Shown here: piece by piece, positions 9,475-19,013 of the stretch
How the letters are laid out: the number at the start of each line of letters is the position of its first letter
Numbering within the stretch: position 1 is the stretch's first letter
Source of the DNA: Bdellovibrio bacteriovorus HD100
GTDB taxonomy: Bacteria; Bdellovibrionota; Bdellovibrionia; Bdellovibrionales; Bdellovibrionaceae
Length of the DNA: 64,000 nt
Assembly (NCBI RefSeq): GCF_000196175.1
Contig: NC_005363.1
Span: forward strand, 1,302,001 to 1,366,000
Reading direction: 5' to 3'
Translations under genes and position numbers: made by a program
Notes under the pieces: model-generated
Database searches by the model: none
Told to the model about the DNA's origin: nothing
What the model saw: only the letters and a program-made list of their open reading frames with translations

Positions 9475-10149
9475 ATGAAAATGATGGGACATCGCGGGGC
9501 TCGGGACCGGGCACCAGAAAACACTTTGCGTTCTTTCGAGTTTGCTTTGCAGTCCGGCGTTGCCGCCGTGGAATTCGACATTCACGAATCCCGGGACGGG
9601 GTGTGGGTGGTTCACCATGACGACACTTTGGATCGCACCACAACCAGCACGGGACGGGTGGGTGCCTGCACTTGGGCGGAACTTTCCCAAGTGCGAACCA
9701 ATGAGGGGGACTCTCTGCCGCGTCTGGAGCAGGTGCTGGAACTTTTTAAAAGGGCCCCAACCCAGTTGCAGATTGAAGTGAAATCCCCGGGGAATTTCCG
9801 TGCCCTGGCGGATCTGTTGGAAAAGAACTTTCCGGCAGAAAGACTGACCGTCATTTCTTTTAATCATCGCTGGCTGCGTGAATTCCGGGATCATTCTTCA
9901 ATAAAAACAACTTGCCTGCTGTTTGGTTTGCCTTTGAATCCGGTGCAGATCATGGAAAGCGCCAAGGCCCAGGGAATTTCGCTCAGTGTGAACTGGATTG
10001 ACCAGCAGTTGGTGGCTGAATGCCATGCGGCGGGATTTTCGGTCACGGCTTGGAATGCCAATGACGAAGCCACTTATCAGAAAATGAAGCAGCTGGGCGT
10101 GGACTGTCTGGGGACAGATGTTCCATTTACCGCCGCGTCGTGGGTCTAA
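9475..10149 (+). CDS. glycerophosphodiester phosphodiesterase
   Basis: A 224-residue cytoplasmic GDPD-family TIM barrel, about the size of short UgpQ-like enzymes. The diagnostic HRGARDRAPENT motif, the metal-binding pair in EFDIHESRDG, and VVHHDDTLDRTT are intact. The later IEVKSP strand also fits. The enzyme splits deacylated phospholipid head-group diesters into glycerol-3-phosphate and an alcohol. There is no signal peptide. The ATG at 9475 has no strong Shine-Dalgarno site, and an in-frame ATG lies two codons on. It is divergent from yaeQ and stands alone. Confidence 0.9.
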   Translation: MKMMGHRGARDRAPENTLRSFEFALQSGVAAVEFDIHESRDGVWVVHHDDTLDRTTTSTGRVGACTWAELSQVRTNEGDSLPRLEQVLELFKRAPTQLQIEVKSPGNFRALADLLEKNFPAERLTVISFNHRWLREFRDHSSIKTTCLLFGLPLNPVQIMESAKAQGISLSVNWIDQQLVAECHAAGFSVTAWNANDEATYQKMKQLGVDCLGTDVPFTAASWV

Positions 10150-10214
10150 GAGTAGAGCTTTCCTTCAATTAGAACCTGTGCTCTAGTGATTCTCATACAA
10201 TTTATGGGGATCCA

Positions 10215-11495
10215 ATGACCAAGAAAAAAGCGGCCAAATCCAAGTCACCAAGAACTCAAGCCATTCACGGCGAGTTTCTTTCCAAATCCTGGGAGTTCTC
10301 TCACCATTTGATTCCGCCGATGACGGCTTCGACGACATTCCGTCTGGAATCCCTGCAAAGAGGTGCGGAAGGTTTTAGCACTTTCGGCGCACAGAAGGGC
10401 GAAGAAAAACCCATCTGGATCTACGACCGTCTGGAAGAGCCGACAACAAAAATGCTGGAAGACCAACTGGCCCTTCTTGAAAAAGGCGAGTGTGCGGTGA
10501 CCTTCGGAAGCGGCATGGGCGCAATCGCCTCCACTCTGATGTCATTGCTTTCTTCGGGCCAGAAAGTCATTGCCCATAAAACTTTGTACGGGTGCACCTA
10601 CAGCCTTTTGACGAACTGGCTGCCGCGTTTGAATATTTCCACGCATCTGATGGATGTGAATGATTTCAAAAATCTTGAGCTGCAGCTGGCGGACCCGGCA
10701 GCACGCGTGGTGTACTTTGAATCTGTTTCCAATCCTATTTTGGAAATCGCGGATCTTCAAAAGATCACCGCGCTGGTGAAAGCTGCCAACAAAAAACGCG
10801 GCAAGGACAATCAGATCTATACTGTTGTGGATAACACTTTCGCGACTCCGTGGGCGCTTCGTCCGGTGGAATGGAACGTGGACTTCGTGATCCAAAGTTT
10901 GACGAAAAACATCTCTGGCTTCGGTACGGAAATGGGCGGGGCCGTGATCGCTCCAAGAACGCATGAAAGCATTCTGCGTGTGGCGCGCAAGGATTTCGGT
11001 GCGATTATCCATCCATATTCGGCATGGCACATTCTGGTGTACGGTATTTCCACCCAGGCCATTCGTTTTGAACAGCAGCAGGCATCAGCCTGGGCGGTGG
11101 CCAAGTTCCTGGAAGCGCACCCGAAAGTGGCCAGTGTCACTTATCCGGGCCTGAAAAGTCATGCTCAGCACAAGCTGGCGAAAAAATATCTAAAATCCCC
11201 GGAGGGCAAGTTTGCTCCGGGCACGATGATTTCCTTCCAACTTAAAGGTGACATGAAAAAGTGTCAGAAGTTTGTCGATGATATCGCCAAGAATTCATAC
11301 TCGATCACTCTGGCCGTCAGCTTGGGACTGACCAAAACGTTGATTGAGGTTCCGGGCTTTATGACTCACTCGGCGATCCCGGATGACAAGCGCGGCGACA
11401 GCGGTATTGATCCGCGCGCCATCCGTCTGAGTATCGGTTTGGAGAACGTAAATGACATTATTGAGGATCTGAAAGAAGCCCTCAAAAAAATCTAA
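10215..11495 (+). CDS. Cys/Met metabolism PLP-dependent enzyme (gamma-lyase or gamma-synthase type)
   Basis: A 426-residue fold-type I PLP enzyme of the trans-sulfuration family. The Schiff-base lysine is K231 in QSLTKNISGFG. The cofactor and substrate blocks FGSGMGAIAS, YFESVSNP and VVDNTFATP precede it, and the C-terminal HSAIPDDKRGDSGID and IRLSIGLEN close the active site. Sequence alone does not separate cystathionine gamma-synthase, methionine gamma-lyase and O-acetylhomoserine sulfhydrylase. The lysine-rich first 12 residues are atypical. It is a single gene whose stop overlaps that of the convergent secreted protein by 4 bp. Confidence 0.88.
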   Translation: MTKKKAAKSKSPRTQAIHGEFLSKSWEFSHHLIPPMTASTTFRLESLQRGAEGFSTFGAQKGEEKPIWIYDRLEEPTTKMLEDQLALLEKGECAVTFGSGMGAIASTLMSLLSSGQKVIAHKTLYGCTYSLLTNWLPRLNISTHLMDVNDFKNLELQLADPAARVVYFESVSNPILEIADLQKITALVKAANKKRGKDNQIYTVVDNTFATPWALRPVEWNVDFVIQSLTKNISGFGTEMGGAVIAPRTHESILRVARKDFGAIIHPYSAWHILVYGISTQAIRFEQQQASAWAVAKFLEAHPKVASVTYPGLKSHAQHKLAKKYLKSPEGKFAPGTMISFQLKGDMKKCQKFVDDIAKNSYSITLAVSLGLTKTLIEVPGFMTHSAIPDDKRGDSGIDPRAIRLSIGLENVNDIIEDLKEALKKI

Positions 11496-12115
11496 AATTC
11501 GCGTGGAGGACGCTGGGATTCGTCCTTCACATCCAGTGTATAGCTGGTGGCCGTGTCAGAGATCATGTAGCTCATCTCGGGCAGGCCCTCAGCGACCTGG
11601 CAAAGGCCGATTTCAAACTCGGATTCAAATTCACAATAGATAGTGCCTATTTTTTCAAACGGGGTCACAGGATCCAACTCGGCGACGTCCGACAGAGCAT
11701 CGCGCGTCTGCTGGATTTCTTTTTCCGTGGACAGGCTTAAGTTCTGACTGACCTTGATGTCATTCAAATCCAGATAAACGGATGTTAAAACATACGGGCA
11801 CGCGCCACGTTGGCCCGCCGTTGGAACGTTCACGGCATAACTGCCGTCTTGCTGGCGCAGGGCTTTGATGACCAGCGTGCGGTCGTGTCCGGCCGGGCTC
11901 ATGCGGTCTTCCGCAAATTTGCAAACGGAGGCATCCAGTTTTTTATTGAAGGTGAAGGCCGGAGAATAAAAAGCCATTGCCGAAATCTGCGTTGAAACGG
12001 GGGCTTGTCCTTGAATCAAGTGCCCCTCGGTGCTGGGTTGCAGCCGTGTTTCCGCCAACACGGTGGAGGTCAAAAGCAGGGTGAACAGGGCAGGCAGTAC
12101 GACGGGCAGTTTCAT
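11492..12115 (-). CDS. secreted hypothetical protein
   Basis: A 207-residue protein with a clear Sec signal peptide (MKLPVVLPALFTLLLTS, cleavage near VLAE). The mature part holds four cysteines, which could form disulfides in the periplasm. No family was recognised. It is convergent with the PLP enzyme and divergent from the DTW-domain gene, so it forms its own unit. Confidence 0.7.
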   Translation of the reverse strand: MKLPVVLPALFTLLLTSTVLAETRLQPSTEGHLIQGQAPVSTQISAMAFYSPAFTFNKKLDASVCKFAEDRMSPAGHDRTLVIKALRQQDGSYAVNVPTAGQRGACPYVLTSVYLDLNDIKVSQNLSLSTEKEIQQTRDALSDVAELDPVTPFEKIGTIYCEFESEFEIGLCQVAEGLPEMSYMISDTATSYTLDVKDESQRPPREF

Positions 12116-12297
12116 GTTTCATCCTTTGGCGGAAGCCTTAGCGTTTCGTCACAACCGGGAAATGCCAAGGCCATGCCATAAAATTCGGATCTTCAGGTGG
12201 AATTAGAGCCCGGCTCAGGGAAAATTCGCCCCGCAAGTGTGTCAATTTGTTGATCACGGCGGCCTTTGCGGGCAGTGTGAAAAAATAAGGTGAAGAA

Positions 12298-12912
12298 ATG
12301 ATCCAGCAACGAAAACGCAAAACCAAAGACCCTTGCCCTGAATGTTACCTGCACCGGGATTTGTGCCTTTGCAGTTTGATACCTCGCCTGGAATCCCGCA
12401 CCCGATTGTGTCTGGTAATTCACGCCAAAGAATTAAAACGCACCACCAACACCGGTCGTCTGGCTATCAAGGCTTTGCTTAACAGCGAGATGCGTGTGCG
12501 CGGGGACAGTCGGGAAGCACTGGATCTGTCTGATCTGCTGGTGCCCGAATACCGCACCGTTTTGTTTTTTCCTGCAGAAGATGCGCGCGAACTAGATGCC
12601 GAATTTATGGCGGAAGACCCAAGGCCTTTGCAGTTGATTGTGCCGGATGGAAACTGGCGGCAGGCCAGCAAGGTCAACACCCGTCATCCAGAAATTGCCG
12701 GGATTCCGCGAGTGATGATCAGTGCACCCAACAAATCCCAGCACCATCTGCGGGCGGAAACAACCGAGGAAGGCATGGCAACTTTGCAGGCGATTGCGCA
12801 GGCCTTTATGGTGGCGGAAGGCCCCGAAGTCGGTGGGGCCTTGATGGATTTGTATCAGGAAAAACTAAAAAGAACTCTGGCGGGACGGGGAGTTCTGCCC
12901 AAGCCGACTTAG
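12298..12912 (+). CDS. DTW-domain protein, probable tRNA-uridine aminocarboxypropyltransferase
   Basis: A 204-residue DTW/TapT-family protein. The N-terminal cysteines C13, C16, C23 and C25 form the expected zinc-binding cluster (CPEC and CLC). The family block VPDGNWRQASK stands at residues 115-125, with Asn where the DxTW name motif usually has Thr, so the signature is DGNW. Known members transfer the aminocarboxypropyl group of S-adenosylmethionine to uridine in tRNA. The start at 12298 is supported by AAGGTGAAG. Its stop overlaps that of the halogenase by 4 bp. Confidence 0.82.
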   Translation: MIQQRKRKTKDPCPECYLHRDLCLCSLIPRLESRTRLCLVIHAKELKRTTNTGRLAIKALLNSEMRVRGDSREALDLSDLLVPEYRTVLFFPAEDARELDAEFMAEDPRPLQLIVPDGNWRQASKVNTRHPEIAGIPRVMISAPNKSQHHLRAETTEEGMATLQAIAQAFMVAEGPEVGGALMDLYQEKLKRTLAGRGVLPKPT

Positions 12913-14510
12913 ACGTCGGCTTCCATGATCCAGGTGTCCGTGTCATTGAAGAGCTGCTCCAGGATCTCATCCTCAAACAGATGATCCCCCTTGAACAATT
13001 CAAACAACGACAGGGAACGGCTGGTCAGCTCTTGATAAGACTTCAGTTTGCCGAAGTATTCTTCCTTGCTCATTTCCGGAGCAGCCAGTGGCTTGTAAAC
13101 TTCCTTTTGCCCGAAGATCAAAGTGTCATAGCTGTAGCTGTTGAACACCAGCGCTTCTGTTGCCGTGAATTGCGAGTTGGATCCAAAGTTCCCCGCACTC
13201 AGCGGAGGTCTTTGATTGAACAGATTCACGATGGTTTGTGCGTGTCCAATATTGGTCTTTTCACGGCAGTGCTTCCAGAACGGGGTGTCCAGTTTCTTGT
13301 TGAACTTATAGTGCATGCCCACGAACCAGCGGAAGGTGTCCCAAGTCACGGCGATTTCATTGTTGATACCGGTGATGGAAATCTGATCGTCCAAAGTTTT
13401 GGGCATCAAACGGCACAAAACATTGATGCTGTGAACCGCGGTCTGGATGGCGGTGGATTCCAAAGGCTCGATAAATCCGTAAGAGTTCCCCAAAGAAAAC
13501 ACGTTTTTCACCCAGGCTTGAGTGTGACGACCCGAGCGGAATTCAACCATTTTGTATTTTTCAAAGTGACCGAAGCGGGCGCGGGCTTCAGCCAGGGCGG
13601 TTTCTTCGTCACAGAATTTGGACGAGAACACATATCCATAGTGATCTTCGGTGCGCATCGGGATTTTCCAGCACCAGCCATTGTTCATGGTGATCACAGA
13701 TGTGTAGCAGTCGACAACGTCTTTGTTGGGCATATCAAAGGTCAGCGCGCGGTCGGTGACCAATGTGTCCGTGAACGGCGTGAATTCGGTTTTTAGGGCT
13801 TGGCCCAGAATCTTGGAGCGGAAACCCGAGCAGTCAATATACAGGTCATAGGAAAGACTGTGGCCTTCCTTGGATTCCAAGGACGCCACATAGCCCCGTT
13901 CATCCAGTTTCACTTCGTGAACCTCGGCATCCAGAATATCAATGCCGCGGCTTTTGACTTCCTTGTTCAGGAAGCGGATCAGGTTTTTGTTGTCGATATG
14001 ATAGGAAAACGGAATGCTGGCAAGGAAGGAAGTCAAAGTGCCATTTTTGTTGCGAATGACCGGAATTTTATTTTCATTCATCAGCACCGAGGGCCAGTTG
14101 GAATTCTTGATGTCGTTTTCATAATAATAAGACTCGTACTGGTGTCCGGCAAAGAAGCTGAAGTTGAATTTGTAATCACCCGGGCAGCCCCAGTCAAAAC
14201 GAATGCCGAATTTCAAAGTCGGCTCGACTTCACGGAAGAATTCTGCCGGGTCAATTTCAAGTCCGCGGTGCAGGAACGGCACGATTTCGGTGGTGGTGGA
14301 TTCACCCACTCCAATCACGGGTATTTTACTGGATTCAATGACGGTGACTTCAACTTCAGGGTGATATTTTTTTAGTGCCAGGGCGGCAAGATATCCGGCG
14401 GTGCCGCCGCCCAGAATGCCGATGGTTTTGATGTCCGTCGGCGGGCATTTGGGGAAGTTCAGATAGCTAAGGTCAAAGGCATTGTCGATATGTTCTGAAA
14501 GTGTGCTCAT
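12909..14510 (-). CDS. flavin-dependent tryptophan halogenase family protein
   Basis: A 533-residue flavin-dependent halogenase. The FAD-binding GGGTAG is at residues 34-39. K100 lies in LKFGIRF, where PrnA and RebH have their catalytic lysine. The WxWxIP signature that marks halogenases is at 279-284 (WCWKIP). E348 in IEPLEST occupies the position of the second catalytic residue. It stands alone: no flavin reductase, synthetase or tailoring gene is adjacent. A free indole, a peptide or another phenolic compound could be the substrate. Length and motifs suggest an active enzyme. Confidence 0.88.
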   Translation of the reverse strand: MSTLSEHIDNAFDLSYLNFPKCPPTDIKTIGILGGGTAGYLAALALKKYHPEVEVTVIESSKIPVIGVGESTTTEIVPFLHRGLEIDPAEFFREVEPTLKFGIRFDWGCPGDYKFNFSFFAGHQYESYYYENDIKNSNWPSVLMNENKIPVIRNKNGTLTSFLASIPFSYHIDNKNLIRFLNKEVKSRGIDILDAEVHEVKLDERGYVASLESKEGHSLSYDLYIDCSGFRSKILGQALKTEFTPFTDTLVTDRALTFDMPNKDVVDCYTSVITMNNGWCWKIPMRTEDHYGYVFSSKFCDEETALAEARARFGHFEKYKMVEFRSGRHTQAWVKNVFSLGNSYGFIEPLESTAIQTAVHSINVLCRLMPKTLDDQISITGINNEIAVTWDTFRWFVGMHYKFNKKLDTPFWKHCREKTNIGHAQTIVNLFNQRPPLSAGNFGSNSQFTATEALVFNSYSYDTLIFGQKEVYKPLAAPEMSKEEYFGKLKSYQELTSRSLSLFELFKGDHLFEDEILEQLFNDTDTWIMEADV

Positions 14511-14693
14511 GGTGGGCTAATCTGCCCGCGAATTCGGTGATTTGCAACTTGAGAGATCCACGGGCCCGTCCTTGTATCTTTCAGCTGAAATAAATACTGT
14601 CCAAGAATTTGACACAGATCAATTCCTAGGAGTTTTCGCAACTGTTTGATAGATTCCCCAGCGGCGATTCACGCCGTTGTAAGGGGAGTCCCT

Positions 14694-15545
14694 GTGTTGA
14701 ATTCAAAGCTGTTGCTGTCGTCCTTGCTGCTTTTGACCCTTGTTGCCTGTACGAAAAATGAAAAAACAAACAATGTCGAACTGACCGGTTCAGAGACCTC
14801 GATTATTGGCGGCGAAAAGGCTGATGCCAATAGTCCGGTGACGGCCTCCACGGTTTCTTTGATTTACAACTATCAGGGCAAGCCTTACTCCATCTGCACA
14901 GGCACTTTGATTTCAAAGAATCTGGTTTTGACGGCCGCTCATTGCCTGGCGGAGCTTCAGGGCGCAGAAATCTTCGTTCATCTGGGGGAGGTTTTGCCGA
15001 CGGAAGTCGATGAAACCAAACTCTTGCGAATAGCGGAATTTGAAACTCACAAAGAATATCATCTGGTTTACAATGAACAGGGCTTCCCGGTGACGGGCCG
15101 CAATGACGTGGCCCTGATCAAGTTATTACTGGATGCTCCGGAAGGTGCAGTGCCGGTGCCGGTTCTGGATGAGTCCGTAGAGCTGAAAGCAGGAGAGACC
15201 TTGCTGCTTGCGGGCTATGGACTGTTGAATGAAATTGATAATCCGATTCCGGCAACGGGCCTGAACTTGGTGCGAGTGCCGCTGGCAAAATTGTGGGAAT
15301 CCATTTTGGTGACGGATCAAACGAATGCAAAAGGCGCTTGTTCGGGTGATTCCGGCGGCCCGGCTTACCTGGAAACTTCCAAAGGCCTTGTTGTTGTGGG
15401 CATCACTCGTGGGCCCCACGATCTGGCGCCGGACTGTCGTCATTTCGGTGAATACACCAATGCTTCCATGTTCAAAACATTCATCTTGGAAGAGGCGGCT
15501 GCCATGGGTGCTGACGCCCCTGTCTTTACGACCGAGCGTCAGTAA
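14694..15545 (+). CDS. trypsin-like serine protease lipoprotein
   Basis: A 283-residue S1-family protease with a lipobox LVAC (Cys19). The mature enzyme would begin at the IIGG of residues 37-40, as in trypsin activation. The triad is complete: H83 in LTAAHC, D138 in NDVALIKL and S220 in GDSGGPA. The start is a non-ATG codon: AAGGGGAG at 14681-14688 points to GTG 14694, with TTG 14697 next to it. An upstream in-frame TTG at 14646 lacks a ribosome site. Probably anchored in the envelope, facing the periplasm or the surface. Confidence 0.88.
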   Translation: MLNSKLLLSSLLLLTLVACTKNEKTNNVELTGSETSIIGGEKADANSPVTASTVSLIYNYQGKPYSICTGTLISKNLVLTAAHCLAELQGAEIFVHLGEVLPTEVDETKLLRIAEFETHKEYHLVYNEQGFPVTGRNDVALIKLLLDAPEGAVPVPVLDESVELKAGETLLLAGYGLLNEIDNPIPATGLNLVRVPLAKLWESILVTDQTNAKGACSGDSGGPAYLETSKGLVVVGITRGPHDLAPDCRHFGEYTNASMFKTFILEEAAAMGADAPVFTTERQ

Positions 15546-15551
15546 ATTGTC

Positions 15552-17648
15552 CTAAAGATTCGTCTGCAGTGTCAAAAACACACTGCGGACTTCCCCCGGG
15601 TACAGATAGATGTGCCCGTATTGAGTCGGGGATTCCTTCCAGTATCTTTCATCCGTCAGATTTTCGACGGACAGACGCACGACGGTTTTATCATCTTTTT
15701 TTCCAAATTCATAAGAAGCTCCGGCATCCCAGCGAGTCCATGCTGACAGCATCAGGGAATTATCGGCTGTCACCGCACGTTCGCCCTCATAGGACACGCG
15801 GGAGTTTACGGACAATCCTTGAACCGCAGGGATCAGATAGTTCACATGAGCCCGCAAAGTGTGCTCTGGCAGATTTGTTGGACGCTGGTCATTGACGGCA
15901 GGGTTCAAATTGCTGTCCAGACGGCGGGCTTTCAGCCACATCGCGGATGCCGCCCATTGCAGTCGTCCGGTCTCTCCAGTCAGCTCCGCTTCAATGCCCT
16001 GGTGGCGGCTCAGACCATCAATCTTATAGTCCGGTCGTTGATCTTCCACCTGAGGACGCTCGATCTGAAAAGCGGCAAGATTCCAAGTTACGGTTTCGCC
16101 ACCGCGAACACCGACTTCAACCTGTTTGCTGATCACATCAGGTACGAATTGACCTGGGTTGGTATAACCACTGCGGTTTGGGGTGACATAGGTTTCTACA
16201 CCTTCACCATAGCTGACATAGGTCATCCACGCCGGGAACTGATAAGACAGCGCCAGCCACGGCAGTACAAAGTTTTCGCGATAATCAGTGGCGCGGGAGG
16301 CATCCGTACGAACGCTGCTGCGATGAACATCACTGAAACGAAGTCCCAGCCACGCGCCCCAGGCACCCAATTTGACTGAATCAAAGGCAAACAGCTCGTT
16401 CACTTCAGAGTCTCTGTTGGTATTTTCATCTGTCAGGGCAGGGTCCGCTGGAAGTTTCGCCGTGCCTTGCACATTTCCCACACCCACCGGGTTGTAAGCC
16501 TGTTTGTCATAGCGTTCGCGGGACACGTGCCCCAGATAGCCGACGTTGATGTCGTGGGAAATGGACCCTGTTTCCGCTTTGATCTGCAGTGAGGTCTTTA
16601 CAGCTTGGGTGCTGCGGCGTTCGTTTTCACTTCTGAAGTCATACATGTCAAATGTGCCGTCAGAACAATAGCGGTCATAATTGTTTTCAGCAGAACACCC
16701 AAACGGATAAGCCAGACGGTCATCGGTGTGCAGTTCTTGCGCACCGGCGGCGGTGTGCCAGATCAGGTTCTGGTTCAAACGGTGAGTGTACTTCAGGCTT
16801 CCGGTCAGCCCTGTGAAAACCACCGGTTGGGACCAGCTTTGATTGTTCAAGTTCAAACGCGGATCAGACACTGAAGGCAGAGCATTTCCCAAAAGACTGA
16901 AGGCGGCCTGAGTCGGCTGGGACTTTCTGGACCATTCGATGTCAGACTCAAGCAATTGAGATTCGGAAATGCGCCAGCTGTTGGCCAAAGCCAAGACACT
17001 TCGTTCGCCCTTGCTGTCTTGCACTGCAGGGCTTAAGTTTTCATGGGCTACGTTCAGGCGATAGCCGAACTGTTCAGAACCTTTCACCGGCCCTGCGGCA
17101 TCGGCCGCGATCAGCCAGTCGCCATAACTTCCAACTTCCGTTTCAAGCAGCAGTTGGCGACGCGCGGTCGGGCGTTTGACGACATAGTTGATCATGCCTC
17201 CAGGGGAGCTTGCACCGGTTTGCAGGCCACTCAGGCCTTTCAGCACCTCAAGACGTTCTTTGTTTTCCAAAGGAATGGACGTCTGGGCGTTGATTGGCAG
17301 TCCCTCTCGCAGGAAGTTGGCGCGATTATCAAGGGTAAATCCTCGAATGGACATATAGTCCCAGTATCCTGAAGCGTTGTAGCTGTCGGTGACCGAGGCT
17401 TCTATCAACGTAATATCCGACAGACGGTGAATGCGGTTTTCACGCAGGGTTTTATCGCTGATTTGTGAGGTCGACAGCGGCAGGTTCTGGGCTGGAACTT
17501 CCGGGAAACCAAAGGCCTCTAAAGGTTCTTGAGCCTGATCGTCCTGAATGGTGATGGTGTTGATCTCTGAGGATGCGTTTTGTGCGTGCAGACCCTGGCT
17601 GGTCAGCAGAACTGTCATGGCAGTGAGGATTGATACGTGCTTTTTCAT
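15552..17648 (-). CDS. TonB-dependent outer-membrane receptor, probably for thiamine or a precursor
   Basis: A 698-residue TonB-dependent receptor: Sec signal to about residue 22 (GLHAQ), plug domain at about 50-160 (MSIRGFTLDNR, ERLEVLKGLSGL, PGGMINYVVKRP), then a 22-strand barrel closing with LTLQTNL. The domain resembles siderophore receptors. A TPP riboswitch in its leader instead argues for uptake of thiamine or its phosphates or precursors; this is inferred from regulation. AAGGAAGG stands before the ATG at 17648. No inner-membrane thiamine transporter or thi gene is adjacent. Confidence 0.9.
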   Translation of the reverse strand: MKKHVSILTAMTVLLTSQGLHAQNASSEINTITIQDDQAQEPLEAFGFPEVPAQNLPLSTSQISDKTLRENRIHRLSDITLIEASVTDSYNASGYWDYMSIRGFTLDNRANFLREGLPINAQTSIPLENKERLEVLKGLSGLQTGASSPGGMINYVVKRPTARRQLLLETEVGSYGDWLIAADAAGPVKGSEQFGYRLNVAHENLSPAVQDSKGERSVLALANSWRISESQLLESDIEWSRKSQPTQAAFSLLGNALPSVSDPRLNLNNQSWSQPVVFTGLTGSLKYTHRLNQNLIWHTAAGAQELHTDDRLAYPFGCSAENNYDRYCSDGTFDMYDFRSENERRSTQAVKTSLQIKAETGSISHDINVGYLGHVSRERYDKQAYNPVGVGNVQGTAKLPADPALTDENTNRDSEVNELFAFDSVKLGAWGAWLGLRFSDVHRSSVRTDASRATDYRENFVLPWLALSYQFPAWMTYVSYGEGVETYVTPNRSGYTNPGQFVPDVISKQVEVGVRGGETVTWNLAAFQIERPQVEDQRPDYKIDGLSRHQGIEAELTGETGRLQWAASAMWLKARRLDSNLNPAVNDQRPTNLPEHTLRAHVNYLIPAVQGLSVNSRVSYEGERAVTADNSLMLSAWTRWDAGASYEFGKKDDKTVVRLSVENLTDERYWKESPTQYGHIYLYPGEVRSVFLTLQTNL

Positions 17649-17713
17649 AGCCTTCCTTTGGCAGGTCGGCAGGACAGAAAGGGGCCTTTGGGATGAGCCG
17701 GATCTTTCTATTC

Positions 17714-17797
17714 TTGCTTCCCTGCGCGAGCATTATCTCTATCAGGTTCAAAGGGTTATTCTCAGTCGGTGAATTCACCAACACCCCTAGCGTCAGG
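17714..17797 (-). ncRNA. TPP (thi-box) riboswitch aptamer
   Basis: Read on the minus strand the segment shows the thi-box order: GGGGTG, a P3 stem formed by the palindrome GGTGAATTCACC, CTGAGAA, ACCCTTTGAACCTGAT, ATAATG and GCGCAGGGA. All conserved TPP-contacting blocks are present. About 65 nt separate the aptamer from the receptor start. In that gap there is a C/T-rich run that could mask the AAGGAAGG ribosome site and no evident U-tract, so control of translation is more likely than termination. Confidence 0.93.
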
Positions 17798-17912
17798 TCA
17801 GCGTTATGATTGAGGAGGCCGCCCAGGTCAAATTCTTTTTGGAAACAGCGGAGGTCGGGCGTTATTTTCATAAATTCCGCTTATTTCCACGAAGCCATGC
17901 TAAGCTTTATAT

Positions 17913-19013
17913 ATGAATATAAATCAAAGCCTGCTTTGCGAGTTCGTCATCAAGGGTTTGGTCTCTTATAAAAAAGAATTACGCGGGCCTTTCTTGCAGG
18001 ATTTTCGGCAGCAGTTTGCCAGCCTGAGTCCAGAAGAAGTGGCAGAGGCCTTTATTGATGTCACCTTTCTGGGGTCGGCTCTGACCTTTCTGCAGGGGGA
18101 GCAGTGGAACCTGAAAAAGGATCCTGATACCAGCTCCGAAAATTATCTTCGTTTCACCGAACAGACCTTTGCCTCCAATCTTTTGTCTTTGAATTATCTG
18201 CAGGAAACCCTGCAAACCTTGAATGCAAAAGAACTGCGCCAGACGGCCGAGCTCTGTGAAGAGCTGGAGCGTCTGCTGTTGTCCCACGTTCAGTCAGCGA
18301 GTCAGGAACAGAAAAACCGCTTTGTGGCCAGAGCCCTGCAGTTGATGGAAAATGTCTTTGCTCATGAAAACACGCTGTCGTTGCAGGGAAACATCCAGGC
18401 TCGTTCCCTGGCGCTTTCTTTGTATCGCACTTTCGACGGTCTGGATCAGATCTTTGGTTTGAACTATGACGCCGACGTGGGAATGAAAACTGACGTGAAC
18501 GGCACTGAAAGATTGTATGAAGGGGCGGGCCTTGGTGTGCAGTCTTCGTATTCAACGTTGCTGACGGCTTTGCGCGAAGTGCAGGCGTCACAAGGAACAC
18601 GCTTCATTGATCTGGGTTCCGGTTATGGACGGGTGGGCCTGGTGGTGGGTGTGCTCAGGCCGGACATTGACTTTATCGGGTACGAGTACGTCAAACACCG
18701 CGTGGATATTTCCAACGAATCCACGGCCAAGTTCGGTTTGCAGGATCACGTGCATTTTTTCACGCAGGATCTTTCTGAAAAAGACTTCCGCATCCCCGAT
18801 GCCGAGGTCTATTACATGTTTGATCCGTTCAGCAAAGACACCTATCAGCATGTCTTGAATCAATTGGTGGAAGTTTCGCGCCGTCAAAGAATTGTCGTGG
18901 TCACCAAGGGCAATGCACGATTGTGGCTGAAGGAAATCGCCGAACGCGAAGGTTGGTTGCCAGGTCAGGAGTTTGACGGCGGCAATCTGTCGCTGTTCCG
19001 TTCGCGCGAATAG
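17913..19013 (+). CDS. class I SAM-dependent methyltransferase-like protein
   Basis: A 366-residue cytoplasmic protein. The C-terminal third has a Rossmann methyltransferase core: motif I FIDLGSGYGRVGL, an acidic residue ending strand 2 (IGYEYV), motif IV YYMFDPFSKDTY and a later strand RIVVVTKGN. The N-terminal 200 residues are helical and not recognised. The substrate is unknown; the DPF motif differs from the N/DPPY of N-methyltransferases. It is divergent from the TonB receptor, and its stop directly abuts that of dbpA. Confidence 0.72.
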   Translation: MNINQSLLCEFVIKGLVSYKKELRGPFLQDFRQQFASLSPEEVAEAFIDVTFLGSALTFLQGEQWNLKKDPDTSSENYLRFTEQTFASNLLSLNYLQETLQTLNAKELRQTAELCEELERLLLSHVQSASQEQKNRFVARALQLMENVFAHENTLSLQGNIQARSLALSLYRTFDGLDQIFGLNYDADVGMKTDVNGTERLYEGAGLGVQSSYSTLLTALREVQASQGTRFIDLGSGYGRVGLVVGVLRPDIDFIGYEYVKHRVDISNESTAKFGLQDHVHFFTQDLSEKDFRIPDAEVYYMFDPFSKDTYQHVLNQLVEVSRRQRIVVVTKGNARLWLKEIAEREGWLPGQEFDGGNLSLFRSRE

